A DNA stretch of 17,228 bases from JAFGSZ01 sp964492185 (GCA_964492185.1 CAZBJH010000072.1:1-17228); one strand, 5' to 3'. Positions 7,120 to 15,919 are shown, counted from the stretch's first letter. Numbers and translations: made by a program. The notes: generated by a model from the letters alone, not told the origin.

Positions 7120-10004
7120 TAAAAGTCCTTCACGGCTTTTAATATTTTTGCCGGGATCAGTTTTACCGGACCTGTCAGTCCCGATTCCATTACCGGCCAG
7201 TCAGCCGCTGTGAACAAACCATCCTCCCCCATGTTTTCGCGAAGGCGTGATGGAAAATTGATATTGTAAAACCTTTTGTATTCAATCCCCTGCCGGTCCA
7301 TCCACGCTATACGGTTTGCCATTAGGTTGGAAACACGTATTTCCAGGGTATTAACTTCCTTCAGTAATTCGTCCGGTATCTGAATACGGTAAGGATCTGC
7401 AAAAACTGTCCCTATCTTATCTCCATTTAACAATATTGTAGCACTTTCAGCCACTTTCCCCGGATCAAGGATCCATATATCAGCATCAATACCGGGTTTT
7501 TCAAAATCAATAGTATATGATGCCGTTCCTGAAAAGTTCTTAACTGCTTCCCCTTCAAGATCAGTCCATGGCAAAGGATCATCAATACTTTTACCTGCCG
7601 GCAGTTCCGGGCCTCCTTCAATAAAATCAACAGTCCATGTACCCTTTATTTCAACCTCCTGCTCATCCTCATCAAGATAAGGATAAGTAGCTGCATTAAT
7701 ATTAATGTCATATAATTTTAAAAGACAAGCTTCACCTGGCATAAGCTGCAAAAAGACTTCATTCTGTCCCTTTTCATTCACGCGGGTGAATGCCACGCCT
7801 GTTTGTCCGCTCATCGGATTGAACAGGACCGTGGAAACCAGGTCTGTTTGCAGGGGAACCCATTCACTGATATACTTTTCTCCCCGGTTAACAATATAAT
7901 ATACCTTCCCGTCATCATGATTTCTTCTGATAAAATGAAGCCCTTTATCAACAAGTGTTTCGCCTTTTACACCGGCATAGTCAAGCAAATATTCAATATC
8001 AGATCCTGATAAAAACATTCCTTTACCTGCCACGGCTTTCTGAATATCAGCATTGCCGGTCACTTCGAATTCAAGTTCATTGATCAGTTCGTTATACTTC
8101 ATATTGCGTTCGGCAAAATCACCATAGCCCTTAACAGATCGCGGAAGAGCATTATGCACGATAATAGTGGCACCTTCATTTGCCAGGTCAAGCAGCCTGC
8201 TGAAAGTTTCAACAGAGATATATGCACATTCGGGCAATACAATCACCTGGTACCTGCTTTCCCCGCTTGCCAGCCTGTCATTCTCAAATGAAACGCCTGT
8301 AAGTTGCCTGTCAGAAATATAATCAAGCAAATAACCATTATCTGTCATAGTTCCGGCAAGCATCCTGAAATCGCTCTTAAAAGACCGCGAACCACCGCCA
8401 CTGAAATGTTCGAGAAGACTCCTTCCCGGAGTGGAGATCCGATCATAAAAAGGAAAATACAATAACAGGTCATTATCGGGAGTACCGCGTTGTAAAAAGC
8501 TCTGACAACGGGTTATATAATTATTCAGTGCCGGAAAATCATTCCAGAATGTATTGGTAGGTGCATAATGAACGGAGGCATAGAACATCCATCCCGGCCA
8601 GGGCACATCGGGCGGTGAGTAGCATGTACCGTGGTAAACCACATGATTTACACCACCCAGAAAGTACCTTTCAAGGTTGTACTTGGTTTCGGCGAGGGTG
8701 GCCTTAAAATGTTCATTCAGCCATGTAGCCGCTTCACATGCAATAAGCCGCTTGCCGGTGACATTACCTGCTGAAGAGGCAAATTTTATACTCAGCATAT
8801 CCTCACCTTCCGTTTCGGGAATACTGCTCGCAGCATACAGATCAAGAATATTGGCCGGGGACCCGTGAGCCTGGTTACGGATAATCGCGTTATTTTTTTC
8901 TGCCCATCCCCGCCATGGAATTGTAAATTCATCAAGTAAAAGTTCTGATATCGTTTCGCGATAATCACACAACACCCTAATATGCTTGTTATCAACCGTA
9001 TCACGGCCGAACAGTGCCGGAAGGTTCTCCCGCGGGTCATATCCCCTGCGGGCCATAAACTCCTTAAAAAGTTCAGGGGTAAAATCCGCTTCACCCCAGG
9101 CATCATCCACTTCGTAAGAATCATTAAACCAAGCACGCAAGGAAGAAATATCATGTCCCGCAAATGCAGAATCAAACCTGTTCAGGTAGTTAACAAGCGC
9201 TGTTTCCGAAAAATGGTCGATCACATTGCCTTCACCCCCCGGCCCGGCTCTTTCCACCATCTTTCCGTGCCAGCCCTGAAATACCGCATACAATGTCCAG
9301 TCTCCTTCGGGGGCAGTCCAGTCAAGCCTTCCTTCTTCATCAATCCTCTCCGTCAGATCCACCACCTCACCCTCGCCTGAATAAGCCATAAGAGTGACCA
9401 GGGGAAGAGGTTTTTCAAAACGCACCTGCTCAAGGGCCAGGGTCTGAAGACTGTCATTCCTGCTAATCGGTTCTACCAGTGATTCTATGTCTACCCTGCG
9501 ACGGACAGCGCGGGCCATGGGTCCTTGTATATACTCAACCGGCTCGTTAAGCGCTTCTCCCCCGGTCAGCATATATGTTTTATATGTCATGTATTTACAG
9601 GCATCCTGACTATCAATCCAGGAACCGCCAAAAGGCCATCCCGTGCCGGTAGCCATATCCACACCCATATTAAGGCGGCCGGTCTCATCAAGAGTGTGCC
9701 CTAACATCATTATAAACTCTTCGCTAAGAAAATCAATAAATTGGTCCTCGTAATCCTTTACGCCGTAAATAGGGGTAATTTCCACACCACCGAGTCCGGC
9801 ATCGCGATATTCCTCAAGTAAAACCGTCAGGTCATCCTCATTAACAATATTCCCCTGCCACCACCAGCGTGTCCAGGGTTTATTTTCTTCGGTCACTTCC
9901 GGCCATGCAATACTCTGTTCGCTTTCCCTGCAGGATAACACCGCAAAAGCAGACAAACAAAAAACAATAATTAACACTCTGTACCTGTACAAGAATCGTT
10001 TCAT
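7119..10004 (-). CDS. GH106 alpha-L-rhamnosidase lipoprotein
   Basis: Large glycoside hydrolase of family 106, which removes terminal alpha-L-rhamnose from plant or algal polysaccharides and glycosides. Family features include the N-terminal PWTRWWWQGNIVNEDDL and GLGGVEITPIYG of the barrel, MATGTGWPFGG, LRAWFNDSYEVDDAWGEADF, a long central catalytic region, and the C-terminal beta-sandwich ending in NINFPSRLRENMGEDGLF and GLTGPVKLIP. The signal peptide MKRFLYRYRVLIIVF ends in lipobox AVLSC (Cys25), so it is a surface or periplasmic lipoprotein. I use the ATG at 10004; one at 10019 adds MNCII. The last residues (AKILKAVKDF) extend beyond the usual LIP ending and overlap the GH43 remnant downstream. 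The gene stands apart from RhaM, separated by three unrelated genes, though on the same strand. Confidence 0.9.
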   Translation of the reverse strand: MKRFLYRYRVLIIVFCLSAFAVLSCRESEQSIAWPEVTEENKPWTRWWWQGNIVNEDDLTVLLEEYRDAGLGGVEITPIYGVKDYEDQFIDFLSEEFIMMLGHTLDETGRLNMGVDMATGTGWPFGGSWIDSQDACKYMTYKTYMLTGGEALNEPVEYIQGPMARAVRRRVDIESLVEPISRNDSLQTLALEQVRFEKPLPLVTLMAYSGEGEVVDLTERIDEEGRLDWTAPEGDWTLYAVFQGWHGKMVERAGPGGEGNVIDHFSETALVNYLNRFDSAFAGHDISSLRAWFNDSYEVDDAWGEADFTPELFKEFMARRGYDPRENLPALFGRDTVDNKHIRVLCDYRETISELLLDEFTIPWRGWAEKNNAIIRNQAHGSPANILDLYAASSIPETEGEDMLSIKFASSAGNVTGKRLIACEAATWLNEHFKATLAETKYNLERYFLGGVNHVVYHGTCYSPPDVPWPGWMFYASVHYAPTNTFWNDFPALNNYITRCQSFLQRGTPDNDLLLYFPFYDRISTPGRSLLEHFSGGGSRSFKSDFRMLAGTMTDNGYLLDYISDRQLTGVSFENDRLASGESRYQVIVLPECAYISVETFSRLLDLANEGATIIVHNALPRSVKGYGDFAERNMKYNELINELEFEVTGNADIQKAVAGKGMFLSGSDIEYLLDYAGVKGETLVDKGLHFIRRNHDDGKVYYIVNRGEKYISEWVPLQTDLVSTVLFNPMSGQTGVAFTRVNEKGQNEVFLQLMPGEACLLKLYDININAATYPYLDEDEQEVEIKGTWTVDFIEGGPELPAGKSIDDPLPWTDLEGEAVKNFSGTASYTIDFEKPGIDADIWILDPGKVAESATILLNGDKIGTVFADPYRIQIPDELLKEVNTLEIRVSNLMANRIAWMDRQGIEYKRFYNINFPSRLRENMGEDGLFTAADWPVMESGLTGPVKLIPAKILKAVKDF

Positions 10005-10042
10005 GATAATGCAGTTCATATCATAATTTAATAATCCTGTAC

Positions 10043-10050
10043 CAAATATA
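10043..10050 (-). promoter_or_regulatory. Candidate -7 promoter element of the GH106 gene
   Basis: Read on the minus strand, this is TATATTTG, an exact match to the Bacteroidota -7 consensus TAnnTTTG. It lies 23 bases before the ATG at 10019 and 38 before that at 10004. The -33 region has only TGTT, not a clear TTG, so the call is moderate at best. Confidence 0.35.
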
Positions 10051-10084
10051 ATATTATAATATCATTATAACAGGTAAAGGGAAA

Positions 10085-10106
10085 ATATGCCCGCAAAGGG
10101 CAATAT
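10085..10106 (-). terminator. Possible hairpin terminator downstream of the GlsB gene
   Basis: Inverted repeat ATATGCCC / GGGCAATAT (one bulge, 5-base loop GCAAA). On the minus strand it is GCCC-tttgc-GGGC followed by CATATTTTCCCTTT, a weak T-rich tail. It lies about 120 bases beyond the glsB stop and before the GH106 promoter candidate. It could also be an unrelated hairpin. Confidence 0.3.
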
Positions 10107-10227
10107 ACTACCATTGATCATGTTAAACGAATCCCCGGCATTATTAAAATTTGGCAGCCGTCTTACATGAAAGTATGTTTACCGAATGATAATTACGTAT
10201 TGTGAAAAAATATGTATCCTGATTTAA

Positions 10228-10479
10228 TTATTTTTTCTTCCCTATTATCAGATTCAACAAAAACAAAAGAACAATTGCACCGATAACACCTGTCAGTATA
10301 GCTCCAATCCATCCTGTACCCAAATTAACACCAATCAGGCCTAAAAGCCAGTAACCAAGGAACCCACCGAGAATACCTACAATAATATTCCAAAGTATAC
10401 CAAGGCTGCCGCCTCTATAGATTATACTTGCCAGCCATCCGGCTGCTGCACCAATGAGAATTGTACCGATAATTTCCAT
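10228..10479 (-). CDS. GlsB/YeaQ/YmgE family stress-associated membrane protein
   Basis: Small inner-membrane protein of 83 residues. It shows the glycine-rich, three-helix pattern of the transglycosylase-associated GlsB/YeaQ/YmgE family: MEIIGTILIGAAAGWLAS, then GILWNIIVGILGGFLGYWLL, then GWIGAILTGVIGAIVLLFLL and a lysine tail. Family members are often induced by general or envelope stress, but no biochemical role is established. The reading frame is open 15 codons further upstream to an ATG at 10524; I chose the ATG at 10479 because the family begins at this point and the upstream codons are AT-rich and unlike it. A decayed copy of the dispersed repeat lies 112 bases upstream of the start. 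Confidence 0.9.
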   Translation of the reverse strand: MEIIGTILIGAAAGWLASIIYRGGSLGILWNIIVGILGGFLGYWLLGLIGVNLGTGWIGAILTGVIGAIVLLFLLNLIIGKKK

Positions 10480-10591
10480 TTTTTTAGTTTTAAATGAATA
10501 ATACAAGATCAGAACATCATTCATATTTAATGAATGCCTCGTGCAAAATACGTTCGTTAATTATAAAACAAGTTACAAAAAAATTCTAATT

Positions 10592-10664
10592 ATTGTCTAT
10601 CCATAATGATTTATTTGCTACGTCAGGCTTATCCAAAAAAAACAGGATAAGAACATCCCCTTCG
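10592..10664 (+). repeat. Decayed left part of the dispersed repeat
   Basis: Aligns with the left half of the full copies: ATTGTCTATCCATAATG against AGTGTCTGTCCATAATG, then TTTGCTACGTCAGGCTTATCC against the corresponding TTTGCCGCGTTACGCTTGTC region. The inner hairpin is kept but with a shorter A-rich loop. Similarity fades near the corA stop. It has the same orientation as the other copies. Confidence 0.5.
10628..10651 (-). other. Perfect 7-bp hairpin just after the corA stop
   Basis: CTTATCC / GGATAAG with a 10-base loop of AAAAAAAACA on the plus strand (a T tract on the minus strand). It is 13 bases beyond the corA stop codon, where a terminator would be expected, but its T tract lies in the loop and not after the stem, so it is not a standard intrinsic terminator. 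The same stem position in repeat copy 1 is CTTGTC / GACAAG. Confidence 0.4.
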
Positions 10665-11729
10665 TTAAAACCATTTCTTTCTTTTAAAATAGACGATCAT
10701 AATGAAAAGTGCAATTATTATAACCAGCCATACTGCAGGGTATCCGTACTTCCACTGCAATTCCGGCATATTACTGAAATTCATGCCGTAAATACCTGCA
10801 ATAAAGGTTAATGGTATAAAAACCGTGGCTACTATGGTAAGGGTTTTCATGACCTGATTCATTCGATGGCCTTGTACCGAAAAAAACAGGTTTATGCTGC
10901 TCTCTAATGATGACAAGATGCTATCGCATCTATCCATCAGTGTCAGACAAAGATCTTTGATCTCTAAAAAGTATTTTATATGTCTATTTTCAATATATTT
11001 GTTTTCTTCCCTTTCGATATTCACTGCAAATTCCTTTATCGGCAGGATGTTTTTTTTGACAAAATGAACAAACTTCCTGTTATTTTCAATATCCTCCAAC
11101 ACAGATGGTGAAGGCTCTGATCCCGAATTCACAAAATTCAGTTTTTCAACATCATCATCTATTATTTCCAGTGTTTTGAAATAATTATCAAGAAGCGATT
11201 CCAGCATTGTATACAATAATACATCTGGGCCCGTTTCCCTCAAAACACCTTTGTTTTCCCTAAGTCTGAACCTCAGGTGGTCAAAGTGGTCGGCCTTTCT
11301 TTCCTGGAATGAGATCAAAAAATTGTTTCCGAAAACAAAACTGATTTGTTCAGTAGTCATTTCAAAATCAGAAGGAACCGTAGTTTTTAATGTTAGAAAA
11401 TTAAAATCATCAAATTCCTGAAATTTGGGTCTTTGATTAACATCCAGAATATCCTGAATAACCAAATTATGGATCCCGTATTTTCTGCAAATTGATGCTA
11501 TGGAATCAGGATCACTCAGGCCATGTATATTAAGCCAGTAGTTAAATTTATTATCGTCAAAAGTCTCAACCTCAGAGACCGGGATATTATATGTATCTTT
11601 ACAATCATCCTTATTGTATTTGAACAATTGAATATCCAAACCGTCAACAGTCCTGGTACCCGTGAATACAAACCTGCCAGGGTCATTTTTTTTCCTGTTT
11701 AACAGTTGATAATTTTTGAAATATTTCAT
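10665..11729 (-). CDS. corA: CorA family magnesium/divalent metal channel
   Basis: CorA-type transporter of 354 residues that forms pentameric Mg2+ (and Co2+/Ni2+) channels in the inner membrane. It has the long cytoplasmic N-terminal domain with the charged helical funnel, then two C-terminal membrane helices at about 294-314 and 332-347. The defining GMN motif follows the first helix (FIAGIYGMNF, GMN at 315-317). The C-terminus is the usual basic tail (FKRKKWF). The length fits the family. It lies 38 bases downstream of the glutamate formimidoyltransferase gene on the same strand, so the two could be cotranscribed, without any evident functional link. I see no Mg2+-responsive leader in the 38-base gap. 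Confidence 0.93.
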   Translation of the reverse strand: MKYFKNYQLLNRKKNDPGRFVFTGTRTVDGLDIQLFKYNKDDCKDTYNIPVSEVETFDDNKFNYWLNIHGLSDPDSIASICRKYGIHNLVIQDILDVNQRPKFQEFDDFNFLTLKTTVPSDFEMTTEQISFVFGNNFLISFQERKADHFDHLRFRLRENKGVLRETGPDVLLYTMLESLLDNYFKTLEIIDDDVEKLNFVNSGSEPSPSVLEDIENNRKFVHFVKKNILPIKEFAVNIEREENKYIENRHIKYFLEIKDLCLTLMDRCDSILSSLESSINLFFSVQGHRMNQVMKTLTIVATVFIPLTFIAGIYGMNFSNMPELQWKYGYPAVWLVIIIALFIMIVYFKRKKWF

Positions 11730-11767
11730 GGCGTCAACATTTTTATGAAATAAATTTACCCCCCGGA

Positions 11768-12835
11768 TTATTCATGACCTTCCCCGAGCCGGTATTCAAT
11801 AATTTTCTTTTTCGGATCAAAAGAAGCGAGATCATCCAGGCCAAGCGACCTGACAGCTATCTTTATGATCTCTTCATCAGAGATCCCAACTGAAAGTTTC
11901 TGCTTCTTCAGAAAATATTTCCCTGCATCGAGCATTGCCTGTAAAGGAACGAGACCAATAATCTCGGAACCCGTGACCCTTAGTCCGCGCGATTCCGCCC
12001 GCTGACAGGCAGCTTCGAAAACCTCATGCATTGATGTTACTGTTATATCGGTAAGGTTAAAGGAAAGCTGGGCAATTCCGTATTCACTGATATACCAGCC
12101 AATACCTTTTACACATTTGAGCATCCCCGGCTCATAAAGCGGATTGCCTTTATCATCCTTTAGTATTTTACCGTTGAGTTTTCCACCTTCGCGTTTTAGC
12201 CGGCCTTTTTCACGAATATCAAAAGCAATAGCATTGGCACCGTGGATGGAGGTAGTATTCAGGTTTATGTTATAAGCAATCAGAAAATTACGTGCACCTA
12301 CGGCAGTAGCTCCTGAACGGGCCACGCTGTCAGTAAATTCTACGGGTCCGAAATCAGGACCCCAGTCATCTGAAGGCAGCCTGTATGATAAACCTTCGTA
12401 TTCACCTGAACGGCAACTGGCCAGATTTTTTCGTTTTTCCTCCCGTGCAGCATACTCATAGCAATATATGGGGATACTCAATTCCTTCCCTATGCGCTCC
12501 GCCAGTTTCCAGGCATATTCAACCGTTTCCTCCATGGTAATATCAGAAACCGGCACCAAAGGCAAAACATCGGTAGCGCCAAAACGTGGATGCACGCCTT
12601 TATGCTTTCGCATGTCAATAAGTTCCTGTGCTTTCTTAACAGCCTTAAAGGCTGCTTCACATACCTCATCGGGGCCTCCTGCAAAAGTAACTACCGTGCG
12701 GTTAGTCGCGTTCCCCGCCTCAACATCAATCAATTTCACACCCTCTGTTGCCTCTATCTCTCCTGTTATCTTTCTTATGATGCTCATATCATTCCCTTCA
12801 CTGAAATTGGGAACACATTCAATGATTCTTTTCAT
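11768..12835 (-). CDS. ftcD: Glutamate formimidoyltransferase
   Basis: Transfers the formimino group of N-formimino-L-glutamate to tetrahydrofolate (EC 2.1.2.5), the last step of one histidine degradation route. The N-terminal subdomain opens with MKRIIECVPNFSEG, and HKGVHPRFGATDVLPLVPV carries the catalytic His at residue 82, the same number as in the mammalian enzyme. The C-terminal subdomain has HGANAIAFDIREKGR and VKGIGWYISEYGIAQLSFNL. Length 355 fits a single formiminotransferase domain of bacterial type; the cyclodeaminase domain of mammalian FTCD is absent. No other hut gene is present here. The minus-strand sequence before the ATG has GGAAAGGAC as a weak ribosome site. The dispersed repeat starts 34 bases upstream of the start codon. 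Confidence 0.93.
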   Translation of the reverse strand: MKRIIECVPNFSEGNDMSIIRKITGEIEATEGVKLIDVEAGNATNRTVVTFAGGPDEVCEAAFKAVKKAQELIDMRKHKGVHPRFGATDVLPLVPVSDITMEETVEYAWKLAERIGKELSIPIYCYEYAAREEKRKNLASCRSGEYEGLSYRLPSDDWGPDFGPVEFTDSVARSGATAVGARNFLIAYNINLNTTSIHGANAIAFDIREKGRLKREGGKLNGKILKDDKGNPLYEPGMLKCVKGIGWYISEYGIAQLSFNLTDITVTSMHEVFEAACQRAESRGLRVTGSEIIGLVPLQAMLDAGKYFLKKQKLSVGISDEEIIKIAVRSLGLDDLASFDPKKKIIEYRLGEGHE

Positions 12836-12868
12836 AAGACAGTCCTTTCCCCAGCCGGATTATTAATA

Positions 12869-13034
12869 AGTGTCTGTCCATAAAGTCCCATTTGCCGCGT
12901 TAAGCTTGTCCGAAAATTGCTCATTTACGACTAGTAAACTCCGCGTTTTCGTACCGCGCGAGCCTTGCAAATGAAACTTTCTGAACAGACACATGGCCAA
13001 TTAAACATTTTGCCAACATTATTGACAAACACTA
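12869..13034 (+). repeat. Full copy 2 of the dispersed 166-bp MITE-like repeat
   Basis: Ungapped partner of 1845-2010. Left end AGTGTCTGTCCATAAA; right end, read inward, TAGTGTTTGTCAATAA, again an imperfect inverted pair. Just outside the right end, 13036-13055 is a further terminus-like 20-mer, GAGTTTATTGACAGACTCTA, whose exact complement occurs at 17076-17095. The copy sits between rhaM (stop at 13066) and ftcD (start at 12835), with the same orientation to the downstream gene as copy 1. Confidence 0.75.
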
Positions 13035-13065
13035 AGAGTTTATTGACAGACTCTAAATAAACAGA

Positions 13066-13380
13066 TCATCCCATATAAAAAACTTCCTCAAGTGGTATTG
13101 ATACCGGTGAATTATCTGAATTTGTCTCCATAATATCGGCCATATACGCCCACCATTTTTGTACTATCTCTGTCTGACCTAAATCCTGAGAGCCGCCTTC
13201 ACCTTCAACCTTCTGAACGGCAAAAAGGGTGTTTGTCTCTTCATCGAGAAAGATTGAATAATCCCGCACACCCGAATCATGCAGCAGCTTTTTCAGCTCG
13301 GGCCAGATCGCGGCATGGCGTTTTTTATATTCCTCTTTCATCCCGGGATTAAGTTTCATCTTAAATGCTAAGCGTTTCAT
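13066..13380 (-). CDS. rhaM: L-rhamnose mutarotase
   Basis: Interconverts the alpha and beta anomers of L-rhamnose (EC 5.1.3.32), supplying the form used by rhamnose isomerase in the cytoplasm. The 104-residue length matches the family. Active-site residues known from E. coli RhaM are at identical numbers: Tyr18 and His22 in EEYKKRHAAIWPEL, and Trp76-Trp77 in VQKWWAYMADIM. The C-terminal NSPVSIPLEEVFYM is also typical. The start is the only ATG before the fold begins. It lies 33 bases downstream of the GH31 gene, so it is probably the last gene of a GH43-GH31-rhaM operon, which links those hydrolases to rhamnose-containing glycans. Confidence 0.94.
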   Translation of the reverse strand: MKRLAFKMKLNPGMKEEYKKRHAAIWPELKKLLHDSGVRDYSIFLDEETNTLFAVQKVEGEGGSQDLGQTEIVQKWWAYMADIMETNSDNSPVSIPLEEVFYMG

Positions 13381-13413
13381 AATAAATTATATTTAGCTAC
13401 ATATTATGTTTAT

Positions 13414-15840
13414 CTATTCATGATCAATAATCACGGTAACGGGCAAGGATATATCAGCACCGATGCCAACCCATAATATACCCTCTTCATCATAGCTCCA
13501 TTGTCCCTCGGATTCTTCCGCTCTGATATTGTTAACAGAAACCTTTTCCGGTTTGTCAGCAGCATGTATCTTCATCAACCATGAGCGTTCAGGCACCCGG
13601 TAGTTTCCTTCCGGGGTGTTGATCACAATTTCCGTTGCCTTGTCCTTTCCGGTGCAGGTTATGCGGGTTATGGCATAATTGCCGTTTTTGTATTCCAGTG
13701 AAAGGCCATCATCATCGTACAACCCGAATGAGGAGGTACCCGCGGGATATATATCCAGTGTTACCAGATCAAGAGGCTTTTCTCCCACATAATTCATATC
13801 GGGCTGCATAGGGATTATCGCACCGGCTTTCACATAAAGGGGCAATTTATCTAAGGGTGTGGTTACATTAATGTATCTGCCGCCTTCTGTTTTTTCACCG
13901 GTAAAGTAATCATACCATACTCCTTTGGGCAGGTATAAAGCGCGGGTTTTGGCTGCCTTAACCGTTACAGGACATACAAGAAAATCATCACCAAAAAAGT
14001 ACTGATCATCAATGGAATAAGTATTTCTGTCATCGGGATATTGAAGCACCAGGGCCTGCATCACCGGCTTACCCGTGAGATACATCTGGTAAAAATTCGA
14101 ATATAAATAAGGTATCAGCCGGTAACGGAGCTTATCGTACCGTGTAAAGATCTGTAGTGCTTCTTCGCCATAATTCCATGGTTCCTTATAATGCGGGTGT
14201 TCCATGCCAAAGAGCATGGCTATCGGACTGAACATTCCAAACTGGCACCAGCGAATATAAAGCTCGGGATCGGCAACATGTTCAAAGCCGCCCATACAAT
14301 GGGTCCATGCGCCTACTCCCGAAAGGCTGATATTAATACCGCCACGGATCACAGGGGCAAAATACTGCCATTCAGAAGGCCAGTCACCGGCAAATATAAA
14401 AGGATAACGCTGAATACCCGCGTATCCTTCACGGGCATGGTTCATCCCGCGAACACCTGTATATTCCTGAAACTTTTTATAAGGAGCACGGGCATAAGCA
14501 ACAGGGAATAAATTATGTAATTTTCCTATGTCTTCTCCCTGGGGACCTGCCATATCACTTTCATTTGCTTTATGTCCGAAAGCACTTCCTTCATCAATCT
14601 TAACAAACTTACATCCCATCTCAGCAAGAGGTTTCAACCCGTTCTCCCACCACCAGTCCACAGCATCATCTTCAAAATAATTAATAAGCTCGCCCGGTTC
14701 ACCATTCTCAGGATAGGTTACGCCCGCCTCCTGTGCCTGATCCCTCAAATTTCTGAAATTACCGTTATCAATCCTCGGCCTGATATGCAAGCCCACGGCA
14801 TTAATATCCTGTGCATAAAGACTATCAAACAATGCCTGTGGATCAGGAAAACCCGGCATGCGCCATTCAAAGCTCGTACCACCCTTTCCGCTGATCTTGC
14901 CAAATATCCGCCAGGTAGAGTCAAGGTGAAGAATATCCAGGGGAATACCCAGCCGCCGGAATGTTCTGGCCAGCTCAACCACATACTCCTGGGAAGTAAG
15001 ATGTTCATAACACCAGGTTCCGCCACTATATGTTCCTACATGTAATCCCATGGCATACCTGGGCAACAGGGGAGTTGTACCTGTTAACGCGGTATATTTT
15101 TCAATAATATCAGTCAGGGCAGGACCTAAAATGAAATAGTAATCCAGCTCACCTCCTCCGGCAGAAAAAGTATACCTGCCAGCGGATGTATTTCCCATAT
15201 CCCAGGTTGTTTTCCATGCATTATGAAAGAATATGCCATAACCCCGTGTGCTCATAAAAAAGGGTATGGGTGAGTAGTTCGATTCCAGAATATTGTACGC
15301 ACCTACTTCATGCGAATAACCCCTGCCCCTTCCTACATTGAGCTCAACTCTTTTGCCCAGTTGATCAATAAAATCCATCCGTTCACCAAAACCAAAAAAA
15401 TGTTCGCCGGCTAACAGCATTTTCGTGCATATGGGATTTTCATCAGCATATTGCATACTGCTCTTTTCATCAATGTCTGAATTAAGAATCTTCCCCGCCG
15501 AATTGTAAAAAGAAACATGAAAAGGTGATTTTGTAACTATGACTTTAAGCCTTTCGGTTTCAATGAAGCAGGCGGAATCATTTTCAGAAAAAGTATACTT
15601 AACAGAAGGCCAGCTGCGCATGGTTACCATCCAGTCTTCAGGGGGCTGAAATCCGTTAATGCCCGCCATCCTTACCCTTATCATTTCAGGAATGCATATC
15701 TCCAACCGGTAATCATTCCCATCAGCACTTATTTCTATTATATTTTCAGTTCGTTCAACGGTAAAATCAGTCTGTGCGGCAACCTGATCAGAAATAACCA
15801 ATGATAATAACATCAAATACAATCCGGCAAATCGAATCAT
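13414..15840 (-). CDS. GH31 family glycosidase (alpha-glucosidase/alpha-xylosidase type)
   Basis: Secreted retaining glycosidase of family GH31, 808 residues. The signal peptide MIRFAGLYLMLLSLVI ends near QVAAQ (cleavage after about residue 22). The N-terminal beta-sandwich (about 25-250) has GEHFFGFGERMD; the barrel (about 255-600) begins with PRYAMGLHVGTYSGG and has LDILHLDSTW. The probable nucleophile is Asp416 in KFVKIDEGSAFG, and the probable acid/base is Asp486 in FAGDWPSEW; the 70-residue spacing suits the family. The last 200 residues are the usual C-terminal beta domains (VKAGAIIPMQPDM, FGLYDDDG). The nucleophile motif differs from the classical WxDMNE, closer to the xylosidase-like group, so the substrate is open. 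It sits 79 bases after the GH43 gene and 33 before rhaM. Confidence 0.92.
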   Translation of the reverse strand: MIRFAGLYLMLLSLVISDQVAAQTDFTVERTENIIEISADGNDYRLEICIPEMIRVRMAGINGFQPPEDWMVTMRSWPSVKYTFSENDSACFIETERLKVIVTKSPFHVSFYNSAGKILNSDIDEKSSMQYADENPICTKMLLAGEHFFGFGERMDFIDQLGKRVELNVGRGRGYSHEVGAYNILESNYSPIPFFMSTRGYGIFFHNAWKTTWDMGNTSAGRYTFSAGGGELDYYFILGPALTDIIEKYTALTGTTPLLPRYAMGLHVGTYSGGTWCYEHLTSQEYVVELARTFRRLGIPLDILHLDSTWRIFGKISGKGGTSFEWRMPGFPDPQALFDSLYAQDINAVGLHIRPRIDNGNFRNLRDQAQEAGVTYPENGEPGELINYFEDDAVDWWWENGLKPLAEMGCKFVKIDEGSAFGHKANESDMAGPQGEDIGKLHNLFPVAYARAPYKKFQEYTGVRGMNHAREGYAGIQRYPFIFAGDWPSEWQYFAPVIRGGINISLSGVGAWTHCMGGFEHVADPELYIRWCQFGMFSPIAMLFGMEHPHYKEPWNYGEEALQIFTRYDKLRYRLIPYLYSNFYQMYLTGKPVMQALVLQYPDDRNTYSIDDQYFFGDDFLVCPVTVKAAKTRALYLPKGVWYDYFTGEKTEGGRYINVTTPLDKLPLYVKAGAIIPMQPDMNYVGEKPLDLVTLDIYPAGTSSFGLYDDDGLSLEYKNGNYAITRITCTGKDKATEIVINTPEGNYRVPERSWLMKIHAADKPEKVSVNNIRAEESEGQWSYDEEGILWVGIGADISLPVTVIIDHE

Positions 15841-15919
15841 CTCTTTTTATTTATTTTAAATTATTATGAATAAATCTCATTTGATTTGAAAATACACTCA
15901 ATACCACTAATACCCCGGA

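Noticed and set aside
8792..9175. 127-codon open frame overlapping the GH106 gene on the same strand
   Set aside because: Shifted frame within a well supported GH106 gene; the predicted peptide shows no domain features.
14572..15045. 157-codon plus-strand frame opposite the GH31 gene
   Set aside because: Antisense to conserved GH31 motifs including the nucleophile region; composition is that of a complement frame.
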